From Rhabdonatronobacter sediminivivens (GTDB lineage: Bacteria > Pseudomonadota > Alphaproteobacteria > Rhodobacterales > Rhodobacteraceae), in contig NZ_JACBXS010000014.1 of assembly GCF_013415485.1 (NCBI RefSeq), forward strand, positions 1 through 64,000: 64,000 nucleotides of DNA, read 5' to 3'. Made by a program: the position numbers and the translations under genes. Positions 9,371 through 17,912 of the stretch are shown in pieces. Each line of letters opens with the position of its first letter. Position 1 is the stretch's first letter. The notes beneath the pieces are model-generated. The model made no database searches. It was not told the origin of the DNA and saw nothing but the letters and a program-made list of their open reading frames with translations.

Positions 9371-9784
9371 TCAGAACTTCATATACGCCTTGCGCAACTC
9401 CACCAGCGGGTGCCGGTCCGACATCTGGAACTTGATCAGCAATTCGCGCGCGATCATGTCGCGGTCCTGCTGGTTGTCGGGCAGTTCGATACTGTCGGGC
9501 ACGCGCACCCAGCCGTTGATGTTGCGGTCGAACACCGCCGGATGCCCTTCCTCATAGCCCATGTGCACGTCTTCCAGCCAGTTGAGGTCATCCCAGCCCA
9601 TGACCTCCATGTATTTCGCCAGAAACGGCGTCAGGCGGTCATAGTCGGGGACCAGGTTCACATCGTAGCGATAGCCGATATGCTGGCCAATCTCCTTTTC
9701 ACGCTCCGAAACCAGCCCGTCAGCATCCTTCAGGAACTGATCCACATCGGTGATTTCGGACCCGCGGTATTGGGTTCCTGCCAT
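9371..9784 (-). CDS. unrecognised acidic 137-residue protein of methylamine island
   Basis: A small soluble protein, rich in Asp and Glu and without Cys, starting at an ATG preceded by AGGAG. I do not recognise a domain. Recognisable stretches are IGQHIGYRYDVNL, WDDLNWLEDVHMGYEEG and a C-terminal RHPLVELRKAYMKF; the composition suggests a compact mixed fold. It sits 29 bp downstream of mgsC and 46 bp upstream of the 208-residue unknown, all on the minus strand. A structural partner or accessory subunit for a neighbouring enzyme is the simplest guess. Nothing in the sequence shows catalysis. Confidence 0.8.
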   Translation of the reverse strand: MAGTQYRGSEITDVDQFLKDADGLVSEREKEIGQHIGYRYDVNLVPDYDRLTPFLAKYMEVMGWDDLNWLEDVHMGYEEGHPAVFDRNINGWVRVPDSIELPDNQQDRDMIARELLIKFQMSDRHPLVELRKAYMKF

Positions 9785-9813
9785 GTCATTCTCCTTTCAC
9801 TGCCCTGCGGCGC

Positions 9814-11181
9814 TCACAGATGGTGATAATCATCGACGCCCACGGTCATGTTGGTGCCCGCCAGCGGCACTGCGGCCATGGCCGAGGCCTCCATCGTCAG
9901 CGCGGCCAGATCCTCGGGCTCCAGGCTGTGGATATTGGTCTTGCCGCAGGCGCGGGCAAAAAGCTGCGCCTCGATGGTCAGCGTGTGCAGGAAGTTGTAG
10001 ACCCGCTCGGCGGCCTCATCGGGGTTGAGGCGCGCGCGCAGCTTGGGGTCCTGCGTGGCCACGCCGACCGGGCAGCGGCCCGTGTGGCAATGGTAGCAAT
10101 AGCCCGGCTCCACCCCCATTTCGGATTCGTAATCGGCCTCGGGGATGTCCTTGTTGCAGTTCAGCGCCATCATCACCGAATGGCCCAGCGCGATGGCATC
10201 CGCGCCCAGCGCGATGGCCTTGGCCACATCGGCGCCGTTGCGGATACCGCCTGCGTAGACGAGGCTGATCTCGCCGCGCTTGCCCAGATCGTCGATGGCA
10301 CGCCGCGCCTGCCGGATGGCGGCCATGCCGGGCACGCCGGTGTCTTCGGTCGCCAGATGCGGACCGGCCCCGGTGCCGCCCTCCATCCCGTCGATATAGA
10401 TCGAATCGGGGTCGCATTTCACGGCCATGCGCACATCGTCATAGACCCGCGCCGCGCCCAGCTTGAGCTGGATCGGGATTTGCCAGTCGGTCGCCTCGCG
10501 GATTTCCTGGATTTTCAGCGCCAGATCATCCGGCCCCAGCCAGTCGGGGTGACGTGCCGGGGACCGCTGGTCGATCCCCGCAGGCAAGGACCGCATCTCG
10601 GCCACCTGATCGGTGACCTTCTGGCCCATCAGATGCCCGCCAAGCCCCACCTTGCAGCCCTGCCCGATGAAAAACTCGCAGGCATCGGCCAGCACCAGAT
10701 GGTGCGGGTTGAAGCCGTAGCGCGACTGGATGCACTGGTAGAACCACTTGGTGGAATAGCGGCGTTCGTCGGGGATCATGCCGCCTTCGCCCGAACAGGT
10801 TGCCGTGCCTGCCATCGTGGCGCCGCGTGCCAGCGCGGTCTTCGCCTCATAGCTCAGCGCGCCAAAGCTCATGCCGGTGACATAGACCGGAATGTCCAGC
10901 TCAATGGGGCGCTTGGCGCGGGGGCCGATCACGGTCTTGGTCTCGCATTTCTCGCGGTAACCTTCGATCACGAAGCGCGTCAGCGTGCCGGGAAGGAAGG
11001 TCAGGTCATCCCAATGCGGGATTTTCTTGAACAGCGAGAAGCCGCGCATCCGGTAGCGGCCAAGCTCGGACTTGATATGGATGTCATCGATCACATGCGG
11101 CGGAAAGATCGAGGAATTGCCCAGCCGGTTGGGATCACGGTTGAGCGGTTTCTTGGTGCGGGGGATGTCGCCATCTGCCAT
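9814..11181 (-). CDS. mgsC: N-methylglutamate synthase subunit C (FMN-binding GltS-like)
   Basis: 455 residues corresponding to the central FMN-binding domain of glutamate synthase. Visible are the FMN/substrate loops (GATMAGTATCSGEGG), a loop IDGMEGGTGAGP, and a cysteine cluster CYHCHTGRCPVGVATQ matching the 3Fe-4S ligand region. In N-methylglutamate synthase the three glutamate-synthase functions are split over MgsA, MgsB and MgsC. Here the three genes stand in that order behind gmaS, on one strand. MgsC carries the reductive half-reaction that forms N-methylglutamate from methylamine-derived nitrogen and 2-oxoglutarate. A GGAGTG site precedes the ATG at 11181. Confidence 0.88.
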   Translation of the reverse strand: MADGDIPRTKKPLNRDPNRLGNSSIFPPHVIDDIHIKSELGRYRMRGFSLFKKIPHWDDLTFLPGTLTRFVIEGYREKCETKTVIGPRAKRPIELDIPVYVTGMSFGALSYEAKTALARGATMAGTATCSGEGGMIPDERRYSTKWFYQCIQSRYGFNPHHLVLADACEFFIGQGCKVGLGGHLMGQKVTDQVAEMRSLPAGIDQRSPARHPDWLGPDDLALKIQEIREATDWQIPIQLKLGAARVYDDVRMAVKCDPDSIYIDGMEGGTGAGPHLATEDTGVPGMAAIRQARRAIDDLGKRGEISLVYAGGIRNGADVAKAIALGADAIALGHSVMMALNCNKDIPEADYESEMGVEPGYCYHCHTGRCPVGVATQDPKLRARLNPDEAAERVYNFLHTLTIEAQLFARACGKTNIHSLEPEDLAALTMEASAMAAVPLAGTNMTVGVDDYHHL

Positions 11182-11248
11182 GGGTCACTCCGTCAATTTC
11201 GGTGTTGCTGGCCCGCCCCGAGGGATGCCGGAGCGGGCGCGCTGACGC

Positions 11249-12115
11249 TCAGAGGATCAGCTTCTTCTCATTCGGTTCCAGATTGTCGTAGTTCCAGAGC
11301 TGCTTGCCCGCGACGACCTTGGTGAAATGATCCACTCCCTGTTCAGGCAACAGCCCGTACTGGCGCAGCTTGCGGGTCAGCCAGGCCTTGTCCAGATCGG
11401 TCAGTTCCGCCTCCACCGCATCCACCCCAAGCGACCGGATCTCGCCGCCCACATAGATGGTGCCGTCATACATGGAATCGCCGAGGTTCTTGCCCGCGTT
11501 GCCGCAGACCACCATGCGCCCGCGCTGCATCATGAAGCCCGACAGCGCGCCGGTGTCGCCGCCGACGATGATGGTGCCGCCCTTCATGTCGATCCCCGTG
11601 CGCGAGCCGACCGAGCCGCGGCAGACCAGATCGCCGCCGCGAATGGCCGCGCCGAAGGTGGAGCCCGCGTTCTTTTCGATCACCACGGTGCCGGCCATCA
11701 TGTTCTCGGCGCAGGACCAGCCGACACGGCCCGTGATCCGCACATTCGGCCCGTCGATCAGCCCGACCCCGAAATAGCCCAACGAGCCTTCGAAGATCAG
11801 GTTCAGACGGCTGAGGATACCCACCCCCAGCCCGTGCTTGCCGCGCGGGTTCTGGATGACGACCGTGCCATAACCTTCGGCCATCAGGTCGCGCAGGCGC
11901 TTGTTGACCTCGGTCGTGGTCAGCCCGTCGGCGTCGATCTCGGTGCGCTTGTTGTAGTCGACTTCCGGCGCCCAAGGATAGGTGAAGCGCTCTTCTTCCG
12001 AAGGTTCAAAGAACACCTGCTGCGTGCGACCTGACAGCGCTTCGGTGGTCATGCCCATGTCGCGGGCGCGCTGTTCCTGCCCGTCACCGCGGGATTGTGC
12101 GTTCACGCCTGCCAT
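11249..12115 (-). CDS. mgsB: N-methylglutamate synthase subunit B (GXGXG domain)
   Basis: 288 residues resembling the C-terminal GXGXG beta-helix domain of large-subunit glutamate synthase. It has the repetitive turns GSLGYFGVGL, GGDLVCRGSVGSRTG, KGGTIIVGGDTGALSG and GNAGKNLGDSMYDGTI. In this domain the repeats form a right-handed helix that shapes the complex. The start overlaps the end of mgsA by 13 bp, which points to translational coupling of the subunits. About 40 residues precede the beta-helix. The product acts with MgsA and MgsC in the indirect methylamine pathway. Confidence 0.88.
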   Translation of the reverse strand: MAGVNAQSRGDGQEQRARDMGMTTEALSGRTQQVFFEPSEEERFTYPWAPEVDYNKRTEIDADGLTTTEVNKRLRDLMAEGYGTVVIQNPRGKHGLGVGILSRLNLIFEGSLGYFGVGLIDGPNVRITGRVGWSCAENMMAGTVVIEKNAGSTFGAAIRGGDLVCRGSVGSRTGIDMKGGTIIVGGDTGALSGFMMQRGRMVVCGNAGKNLGDSMYDGTIYVGGEIRSLGVDAVEAELTDLDKAWLTRKLRQYGLLPEQGVDHFTKVVAGKQLWNYDNLEPNEKKLIL

Positions 12116-13038
12116 ACCCGAACCTCCTCATCATAAGGGTCAACCGTGTCGATTTCGTGGGGAAGGATGGCGCGGATCGCCACCTCTTCCGAGGCCATGG
12201 CGATCAGGTCATCGCTTTCGTAAAGCACCAGCGGCTTGGCGGCCATGGTGTCCTTGGCCATGCCCAGCTGGTCCTTGGTCGCCACCAGATAGGTGAACAC
12301 GCCGTCAATTTCGTCGATGGATCGGCGCAGGGATTCCTCCAGCGTCATGCCATTGGCCAGGTTATGCGCGGTATAGACCGCCAGCAATTCGCTGTCGCAG
12401 TTGGACATGAAGCGATGGCCCCGGCGCTCCATCTCGCGGCGCATGTTCCAGTAATTGGTGATCTGGCCGTTATGAACCACGCTCACGTCATTATAGGGAA
12501 ACGCCCAGTAGGGGTGCGCCGAGCGGATATCGACATCCGATTCCGTGGCCATCCGGGTGTGGCCGATCCCGTGCGTGCCCTTGAAGCCCTGCAGCTTGTA
12601 TTCATCGGCCACGCGGGTGGCATCACCCAGATCCTTGATCAGCTCCAAGCCGTTGCCGAAGCTCAGGATCTCGGTGCCGTCGACTTCCTCGATGTATTTG
12701 GCCAGATCCTCGGTGTCGCCGTCATGGCTGAGCACGTAGCGCACCGCATGGGGGCGCACACGGTCGCGCAGCTTGATCACCGCGCCGCGCTCTTCCATGC
12801 GGCGCTCGACCTCGGCGATGCGTTCATCGACGATCTTGTCGATCCCGCGCCCCTTGCCCATGTCCTCCTGCTCGGCGGCCTTGAGCCGCAGCACATAGTC
12901 CCCTTCGACCGGCTCGCCGTAAACGGCAAAGCCGGTGCTGTCGGGGCCGCGGTGCTTGAGCGCCTGCAGCATCGCGGTCATTTCCGACCCTACATCGGAC
13001 CGTTTGCCGCGATGAATCAATCCTGCGATTCCGCACAT
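12103..13038 (-). CDS. mgsA: N-methylglutamate synthase subunit A (class II glutamine amidotransferase-like)
   Basis: 311 residues of the Ntn-hydrolase glutamine amidotransferase class II. The protein begins MCGIAGLIHRG, so Cys2 would become the N-terminal nucleophile after removal of the initiator Met. GHTRMATESDVD and HNGQITNYW are further amidotransferase motifs. In this pathway MgsA is expected to act on gamma-glutamylmethylamide, releasing methylamine for transfer to 2-oxoglutarate. The ATG at 13038 follows AGGAG. It lies 65 bp downstream of gmaS, whose product makes its substrate, and overlaps mgsB. Confidence 0.9.
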   Translation of the reverse strand: MCGIAGLIHRGKRSDVGSEMTAMLQALKHRGPDSTGFAVYGEPVEGDYVLRLKAAEQEDMGKGRGIDKIVDERIAEVERRMEERGAVIKLRDRVRPHAVRYVLSHDGDTEDLAKYIEEVDGTEILSFGNGLELIKDLGDATRVADEYKLQGFKGTHGIGHTRMATESDVDIRSAHPYWAFPYNDVSVVHNGQITNYWNMRREMERRGHRFMSNCDSELLAVYTAHNLANGMTLEESLRRSIDEIDGVFTYLVATKDQLGMAKDTMAAKPLVLYESDDLIAMASEEVAIRAILPHEIDTVDPYDEEVRVWQA

Positions 13039-13103
13039 GTTTCATTGCTCCTGCGTGTTGCGCCGGGCGGGCGAGCCCGCACCGGCCAGCTTCCCTGCCC
13101 CGC

Positions 13104-14585
13104 TCAGGGCAGGCATTCCATGTAGAAGTCCTTGTCCCAGTCGGTGACGGTGGACATGAAGCGCGCCCATTCGTCGGACTTGTATTCGTGATACAGGCGA
13201 TACATCTCGCCCGGCATGCCGCGCTGGACCACCTTGTCCTGCTCCAGCGCCTCCAGCGCTTCGCCCAGGCTCATGGGCAGTTTCCTGACCTGCTTGCCCG
13301 CTTCCATCGCCTCGTAGATGTTGCGTTCCTCGGGCGCGCCAGGGTCAAGGTTGTTGTCGATCCCGTCATCGGCGGCGGCCAGGATGGTGGCGCCCATCAG
13401 ATACGGGTTCACCATGCTGTCCACCGAGCGGTATTCGAACCGCCCCGGCGCCGAGACGCGCAGCCCGGTGGTCCGGTTCTGGAAACCCCAGTCGGCAAAG
13501 ACCGGCGCCCAGAAGCCCGTGTCCCACAACCGGCGATAGGAATTCACCGTGGAACAGCCGATCGCGGTCAGGGCGCGCAGGTGGTGGACAATGCCCCCGA
13601 TCGCCGCCAGCCCGGCCTTGCCCGGCATCTGCGGGTCATCGCCATCGGGCATGAAGGTGTTGTCGCCGCCCTCCACATACATATAGTTGTCGGCCATCCC
13701 CGGCAGGTTTTCCGGGTCGTTGCCGCAGCGCACGAACTTGTCCTCGCCGCCGCGCCACAGGCTCATGTTGTGGTGACACCCCGAGGCCGAAACCCCCATG
13801 AATGGCTTGGTCATGAAACAGGCAAAGATGCCATTCTCGCGCGCGACCTGCGCGCAGATCTGGCGATAGGTGGTCAGCCGGTCGGCGTTGCGCAGCACGT
13901 CATCGAAATTCCAGTTCAGTTCCAGCTGGCCGGGCGCGTCCTCATGGTCGCCCTGGATCATGTCCAGCCCCATCTTGCGGGCGTAGCGGATCACCTGCAT
14001 GGACACCGGGCGCAGGCTTTCGAACTGGTCGATATGGTAGCAATAAGGCTTGGAATAGCCGTCACGCGGCTTGCCATCCTCATCGAATTTCAGCCACATC
14101 ATCTCGGGCTCGGTGCCGACGCGCAGCTGCAGCCCGTTGTGTTTCTTCTGGAATTCCTGATGCAGGCGCCGCAGGTTGCCGCGGCAGTCGGCGGTCAGGA
14201 AGGCGCCGGGATCGACCTTTTCCTCGCGGTTGCGAAACAGCGTGCAATAGAAGCGGCCGATCTCGGGCGCCCAGGGAAGCTGCATGAAGGTTTCCGGCTC
14301 GGGGATGCCGATCAGCTCGGCCGCCTCGGGGCCATAGCCCAGATAATCGCCGCGCCGGTTCAGGAACAGGTTCATGGTGGCGCCGTAAACAAGCTGGAAG
14401 CCCTTCTTGGCCACGCGCTCCCAGTGGTCGGACGGAATGCCCTTGCCCATGATCTTGCCGGTGACGGACACGAACTGAAGATACAGGTATTCGATCCCCA
14501 GCTCGTCAATCTTCTTGCGCACCTCGCGGATCTTCTCGTCGCGACCCTCGGCTTCGACAAAGGCTTCAAGGTCTGTTTCCGGCAT
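13104..14585 (-). CDS. gmaS: gamma-glutamylmethylamide synthetase (GmaS)
   Basis: 493 residues of the glutamine synthetase fold. It ligates methylamine to glutamate with ATP, the first committed step of the indirect methylamine pathway. Glutamine-synthetase-like motifs include VGTEPEMMW (metal-ligand Glu region), GDHEDAPGQLELNW, and FMTKPFMGVSASGCHHNMSLW, followed by NSYRRL and the C-terminal FEYRSVDSMVNPYL. The ATG at 14585 has GGAGGG upstream; a 54-codon upstream extension of the frame is probably not translated. It heads an array gmaS-mgsA-mgsB-mgsC and is divergent from a GntR regulator, the usual arrangement for an inducible methylamine operon. An ordinary glutamine synthetase is unlikely given the neighbours. 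Confidence 0.9.
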   Translation of the reverse strand: MPETDLEAFVEAEGRDEKIREVRKKIDELGIEYLYLQFVSVTGKIMGKGIPSDHWERVAKKGFQLVYGATMNLFLNRRGDYLGYGPEAAELIGIPEPETFMQLPWAPEIGRFYCTLFRNREEKVDPGAFLTADCRGNLRRLHQEFQKKHNGLQLRVGTEPEMMWLKFDEDGKPRDGYSKPYCYHIDQFESLRPVSMQVIRYARKMGLDMIQGDHEDAPGQLELNWNFDDVLRNADRLTTYRQICAQVARENGIFACFMTKPFMGVSASGCHHNMSLWRGGEDKFVRCGNDPENLPGMADNYMYVEGGDNTFMPDGDDPQMPGKAGLAAIGGIVHHLRALTAIGCSTVNSYRRLWDTGFWAPVFADWGFQNRTTGLRVSAPGRFEYRSVDSMVNPYLMGATILAAADDGIDNNLDPGAPEERNIYEAMEAGKQVRKLPMSLGEALEALEQDKVVQRGMPGEMYRLYHEYKSDEWARFMSTVTDWDKDFYMECLP

Positions 14586-14889
14586 TGCACCCTCCTGCTG
14601 TTGGCTGGGTGCTTCCGCGGCGCACAACACGTCCGGGCATTGACGCCCCGATCCGGCTGCTTGCTGGAACCACCCCGTTCTGGTTCTGGCCTGGCGCGAA
14701 CCACTCCTCCCGTAGTTCGAGGGAAGACTGCACCAATACCCTACCAATACGCAACCACATTATTACCCATTTTGACCATAATTTTTGAATTTGGCTCAAG
14801 CGGAAATCTCACTATATCTTGAGTATGACCGCGCAGTGTGCATACAGGCGCGGATTTGTGCCGATACGAAATCCCTGCGAGTTCAAGAT
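14586..14889. promoter_or_regulatory. divergent promoter region gmaS / GntR regulator
   Basis: About 300 bases between the divergent gmaS and regulator genes. It has a GC-rich half next to gmaS and an AT-rich half at 14740-14830. The AT-rich half holds CCAATACCCTACCAATACGC (a near-direct repeat of ACCAATAC) and TTATTACCCATTTTGACCATAA, whose ends are inverted. These are candidate operator and promoter sites for both genes. No element was matched to a known consensus. Confidence 0.45.
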
Positions 14890-15561
14890 ATGATGACCGT
14901 CAACGCCACCGATATTGCCACCACGCTGAAGCGGCAGATTTCATCTGGCCGATTCGGCGCGCAGGACCGGTTGCCGCCCGAGCGCGTGCTGGCCGAGCAA
15001 TACGGCGTTGCGCGCGGCACCATCCGCCAGGCCCTGCGCCAGCTGGAGGAATCGCGCTTTGTCGAGCGGCGGCCGGGCAGCGGCACCTATGTCACCTGGA
15101 CCGACGGCCATGATGAGCGTCCGATTTCCGAAGTGACGCGGCCCATGGATCTGGTCGATGCCCGCTTTGCGGTGGAACCGCAGATGTGCCGGCTGGCGGT
15201 GCTGCATGCGACCGGGGCAGAACTGGACAAGCTGCGCGGCTACATGGAGCGGATGGAGGCCTGCGAGCACGACAGCGCCACCTTTGCCGAGGTGGATGAG
15301 GCGTTTCACCTGGCGATTGCGCGTTGCACGCAGAACCCGATGATCCAGTGGATGATGCGCAAGATCCACGAAACCCGCAGCCATGCCCAATGGGCGCGCA
15401 TGCGCGAACTGACCCTCGACCCCGAGATCATCCGCATCTACAACCGGCAACACCGCGCCGTGGTCGAGGCGATCGTCAACCGCGACCCCGAAGCCGCCGC
15501 CGAGGCGATGAAGAAGCACCTGTCCACGGCCCGTCAGACGCTGGTGGGGCTTGCGGACTGA
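14890..15561 (+). CDS. GntR-family regulator, FadR/FCD subfamily
   Basis: 223 residues from the ATG at 14890 (a second ATG follows directly; an in-frame ATG at 14785 would add 35 residues without family similarity). The N-terminal winged helix has FGAQDRLPPERVLAEQYGVARGTIRQALRQLEESRFVERRPGSGTYV, read here in two overlapping motifs: LPPERVLAEQYGVARGT and RQLEESRFVERRPG. The C-terminal FCD domain (about 80-215) carries the usual Asp/His metal-binding positions, for example EVDEAFHLAI and NRQHRAVVEAI. It is divergent from gmaS, so it is a good candidate repressor of the methylamine operon. The effector is unknown. Confidence 0.85.
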   Translation: MMTVNATDIATTLKRQISSGRFGAQDRLPPERVLAEQYGVARGTIRQALRQLEESRFVERRPGSGTYVTWTDGHDERPISEVTRPMDLVDARFAVEPQMCRLAVLHATGAELDKLRGYMERMEACEHDSATFAEVDEAFHLAIARCTQNPMIQWMMRKIHETRSHAQWARMRELTLDPEIIRIYNRQHRAVVEAIVNRDPEAAAEAMKKHLSTARQTLVGLAD

Positions 15562-15648
15562 CGCCTTGCACGGACACCGGCGCCCGGGCGCGGGGGCGCG
15601 CCGCATCATGCCAGGGGGGAGGCTTCGGACGTGACGCCGCGCGCCGAC

Positions 15649-16374
15649 TCAGCGCGTGTCGGCCTGGGTCATGGCCTGCAACCAGTTGATGTAGATCCGC
15701 TCGGCGGTGCGGTTCATGTCATCGACGGCGGCGGCGCAATCGGCTTCCAGCCGCCCCGCCCCGCCCTGCCCCAGCGCCGCATCCAGTGCCGCGGCATATT
15801 CGGGGATCTCCAGCCAGTTGCGCACCGTGTCGGCTTCCACTTCGACGTGAAATTGCAGGCCCAGCGCGCGCGGCCCCCATTGCAGCGCCTGCACGGCGCA
15901 ACCGGCCGAGGTTGCCAGGATGCGCCCGCCTTCGGGGGCTGCCTGAACCTCGGCGCCGTGCCATTGCAGCGCGGGAAACGGCCCCTCGATCCCGTCGAAG
16001 AACACGCTGCCCATACCGGCCTCGGTGTAGCTGACCGGCAGGACGCCCACCTCGGTCCCGCCCTTGCCGACCTTGCCGCCCAGGGCATCGGCCAGCAACT
16101 GATGGCCCAGGCAGATACCCAGAAAGGGCAGAGCGCGTTCCGCCACAGCCGCACGGATGAAGCGCTTTTCCTCGGCCAGCCACGGAAAGTCACCCTCCTG
16201 CCAGACATCCATCGGCCCGCCCATGACCCACAGGGCCTCGACCGCATCCAGCGGCGGCAGTGGCTCGCCCCGGTGCAGGTTGACCGTGCGCATCTCGTGG
16301 CCGTCCTCGGCCAGGAACTGGCGCAGGCTTCCGGGGTGCTCCGGATCGGCATGCTGAAGCACAGTGATCTGCAT
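15649..16374 (-). CDS. class I glutamine amidotransferase-like protein
   Basis: 241 residues of the GATase-1 fold with a readable triad: nucleophile Cys in FLGICLGHQLL near residue 90, and His and Glu in LQFHVEVEAD near 173-175. These free-standing proteins hydrolyse gamma-glutamyl amides or related compounds, and many are unassigned. It lies between the methylamine regulator and the Amt-like channel. A role on gamma-glutamylmethylamide or another gamma-glutamyl amine is possible but only inferred from position. It ends 87 bp from the regulator gene, convergently, and about 135 bp separate it from the channel gene upstream. Confidence 0.85.
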   Translation of the reverse strand: MQITVLQHADPEHPGSLRQFLAEDGHEMRTVNLHRGEPLPPLDAVEALWVMGGPMDVWQEGDFPWLAEEKRFIRAAVAERALPFLGICLGHQLLADALGGKVGKGGTEVGVLPVSYTEAGMGSVFFDGIEGPFPALQWHGAEVQAAPEGGRILATSAGCAVQALQWGPRALGLQFHVEVEADTVRNWLEIPEYAAALDAALGQGGAGRLEADCAAAVDDMNRTAERIYINWLQAMTQADTR

Positions 16375-16508
16375 GATCTCTCCTGTTTCCTGTGTCCGGG
16401 CAGGATGGCGGACCCGTGCAGGCCGTGCAACCGGCCGGACATGAGGCTGCCCCGGACGGGCCGGGGCAGCAGGTTTCAGCGCGCAGCGTGGCGCAGACGG
16501 CGGCCGGA

Positions 16509-17912
16509 TCAGGCGCCGCGCGGGCCCGCCTCGGTCATGCCCGCCGCCTTTTCCTCGATCTCGGCCAGGGTCTTCACATCGGTCTTGATGTCCCAGAACC
16601 GAGCGTCCAGACCATCGATCTGCATGTCCTCATCCACGCGCAACCCGGTCGTGCGCTCCAGGATGAAGGTGAGGATCGCCGCCGTGACCACGCCCAGGCC
16701 GATCACCACGCCAATACCGACAAGCTGCATCACCAGGCTGATTTCGGCGTGCTGAAAGGCAAAGGCGCCCTCTTCGAAGCCCAGATAGCCGCTGCGCGGG
16801 GTCCCGGCCTTGAAGATGCCCACCATGATCAGCCCATAGACCCCGGCGCCCAGAAACAGCGGGATCAGCTTGTGCTCGTCGATCAGGCGCTTGTAGGTGA
16901 ATTCATACACCACATAGGACACCACCGGCGCCCCCAGCGCCACCACGAAGGTCTGCCAGGGCATCCAGACATCGAAGCCCGATGCTCCCGCGACATAGCC
17001 CGCCAATGGCCCCAGCAGCAGATAGGTGTATTTGCGGGTGCTGTAGGCGATGATTGCCCCGCTTACAGCGCCGCCGGCCCAGGACAGGCCGTAATTGTTG
17101 AAAGCCACGCCGACGCTGGCCTCGGCCATGGTCACGGAAACGGCCAGCGCCTCGGGGTCGAAGAAGAACAGACAGGACAGGATGACCATGGGAATGCCCG
17201 CGAAAATGGTCATCACCCCGGCGGCGGCCAAGCCGATGCTGGGCGGGTAATAGCCGGACACCCGCGGATGCGGGCTGAAATACCCGGGACGCGCGCCCAG
17301 CTTGTAGGCGAAGACAACCCCCATGGCGGCGGGGAAGATATAGACGAAGCCCACGCCGAAGAAATCATGGAAGCCCGGATTGGTCAGCGGACCCACCGAC
17401 CCCCAGGTCAGGAAGCTGAGATAGGACGAGACGATCGTCGCCACCACGCAGGTGATGTAATAGGCCGAGGCCTTCATCCGCTCCGACACTGCGTAATGCA
17501 GCAACACGTTGATGATGCCCGCAAAACACGCCAGGAAGAACACGAAGATCTGGAAGTTGTTCAACCCCGGGAACACCGCCGGGTCGATGTCCTGCGCATA
17601 GGCGTTCACCAGCCCGCCGCCAAGCCACCAGTCGGCGATGGAATCGCCCATGGTGAAGTCTTCCATGATGTAATACTGCGCCGCCCAGATCGCGAAGCCG
17701 ATCACGAAATAGGTTGCAAACCCGATAAAGAAGCCAACGACCTTTTCGATGGTGGTGCTGAACAGGTTCTGTCGTCGGACCATGCCCGCATCGATCAGCA
17801 GCAGCCCCACCACAACAAAAATGGCACCAACGGTGCCAGATGCGTAGACCAGATTCTGTACCAGCGAATTCAGGGAAACCTGATCCGCAAAGATGACTGC
17901 TTCCGCTTCCAT
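16509..17912 (-). CDS. divergent Amt/MEP-family ammonium or methylammonium channel
   Basis: 467 residues with about eleven hydrophobic segments and the Amt order of conserved regions, including FHDFFGVGF (aspartate kept, Asp183) and the C-terminal cytoplasmic tail. Aligned by eye with AmtB, the first pore histidine falls on Tyr191 (GFVYIF) and the second on Leu354 (LFLGAG), so the twin-His pair of ordinary Amt channels appears absent. Amt genes commonly lie beside gmaS in roseobacters. The location suggests methylammonium or another methylated amine as substrate, perhaps with a changed transport mechanism. It could instead be a sensor or a non-conducting relative. Confidence 0.8.
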   Translation of the reverse strand: MEAEAVIFADQVSLNSLVQNLVYASGTVGAIFVVVGLLLIDAGMVRRQNLFSTTIEKVVGFFIGFATYFVIGFAIWAAQYYIMEDFTMGDSIADWWLGGGLVNAYAQDIDPAVFPGLNNFQIFVFFLACFAGIINVLLHYAVSERMKASAYYITCVVATIVSSYLSFLTWGSVGPLTNPGFHDFFGVGFVYIFPAAMGVVFAYKLGARPGYFSPHPRVSGYYPPSIGLAAAGVMTIFAGIPMVILSCLFFFDPEALAVSVTMAEASVGVAFNNYGLSWAGGAVSGAIIAYSTRKYTYLLLGPLAGYVAGASGFDVWMPWQTFVVALGAPVVSYVVYEFTYKRLIDEHKLIPLFLGAGVYGLIMVGIFKAGTPRSGYLGFEEGAFAFQHAEISLVMQLVGIGVVIGLGVVTAAILTFILERTTGLRVDEDMQIDGLDARFWDIKTDVKTLAEIEEKAAGMTEAGPRGA

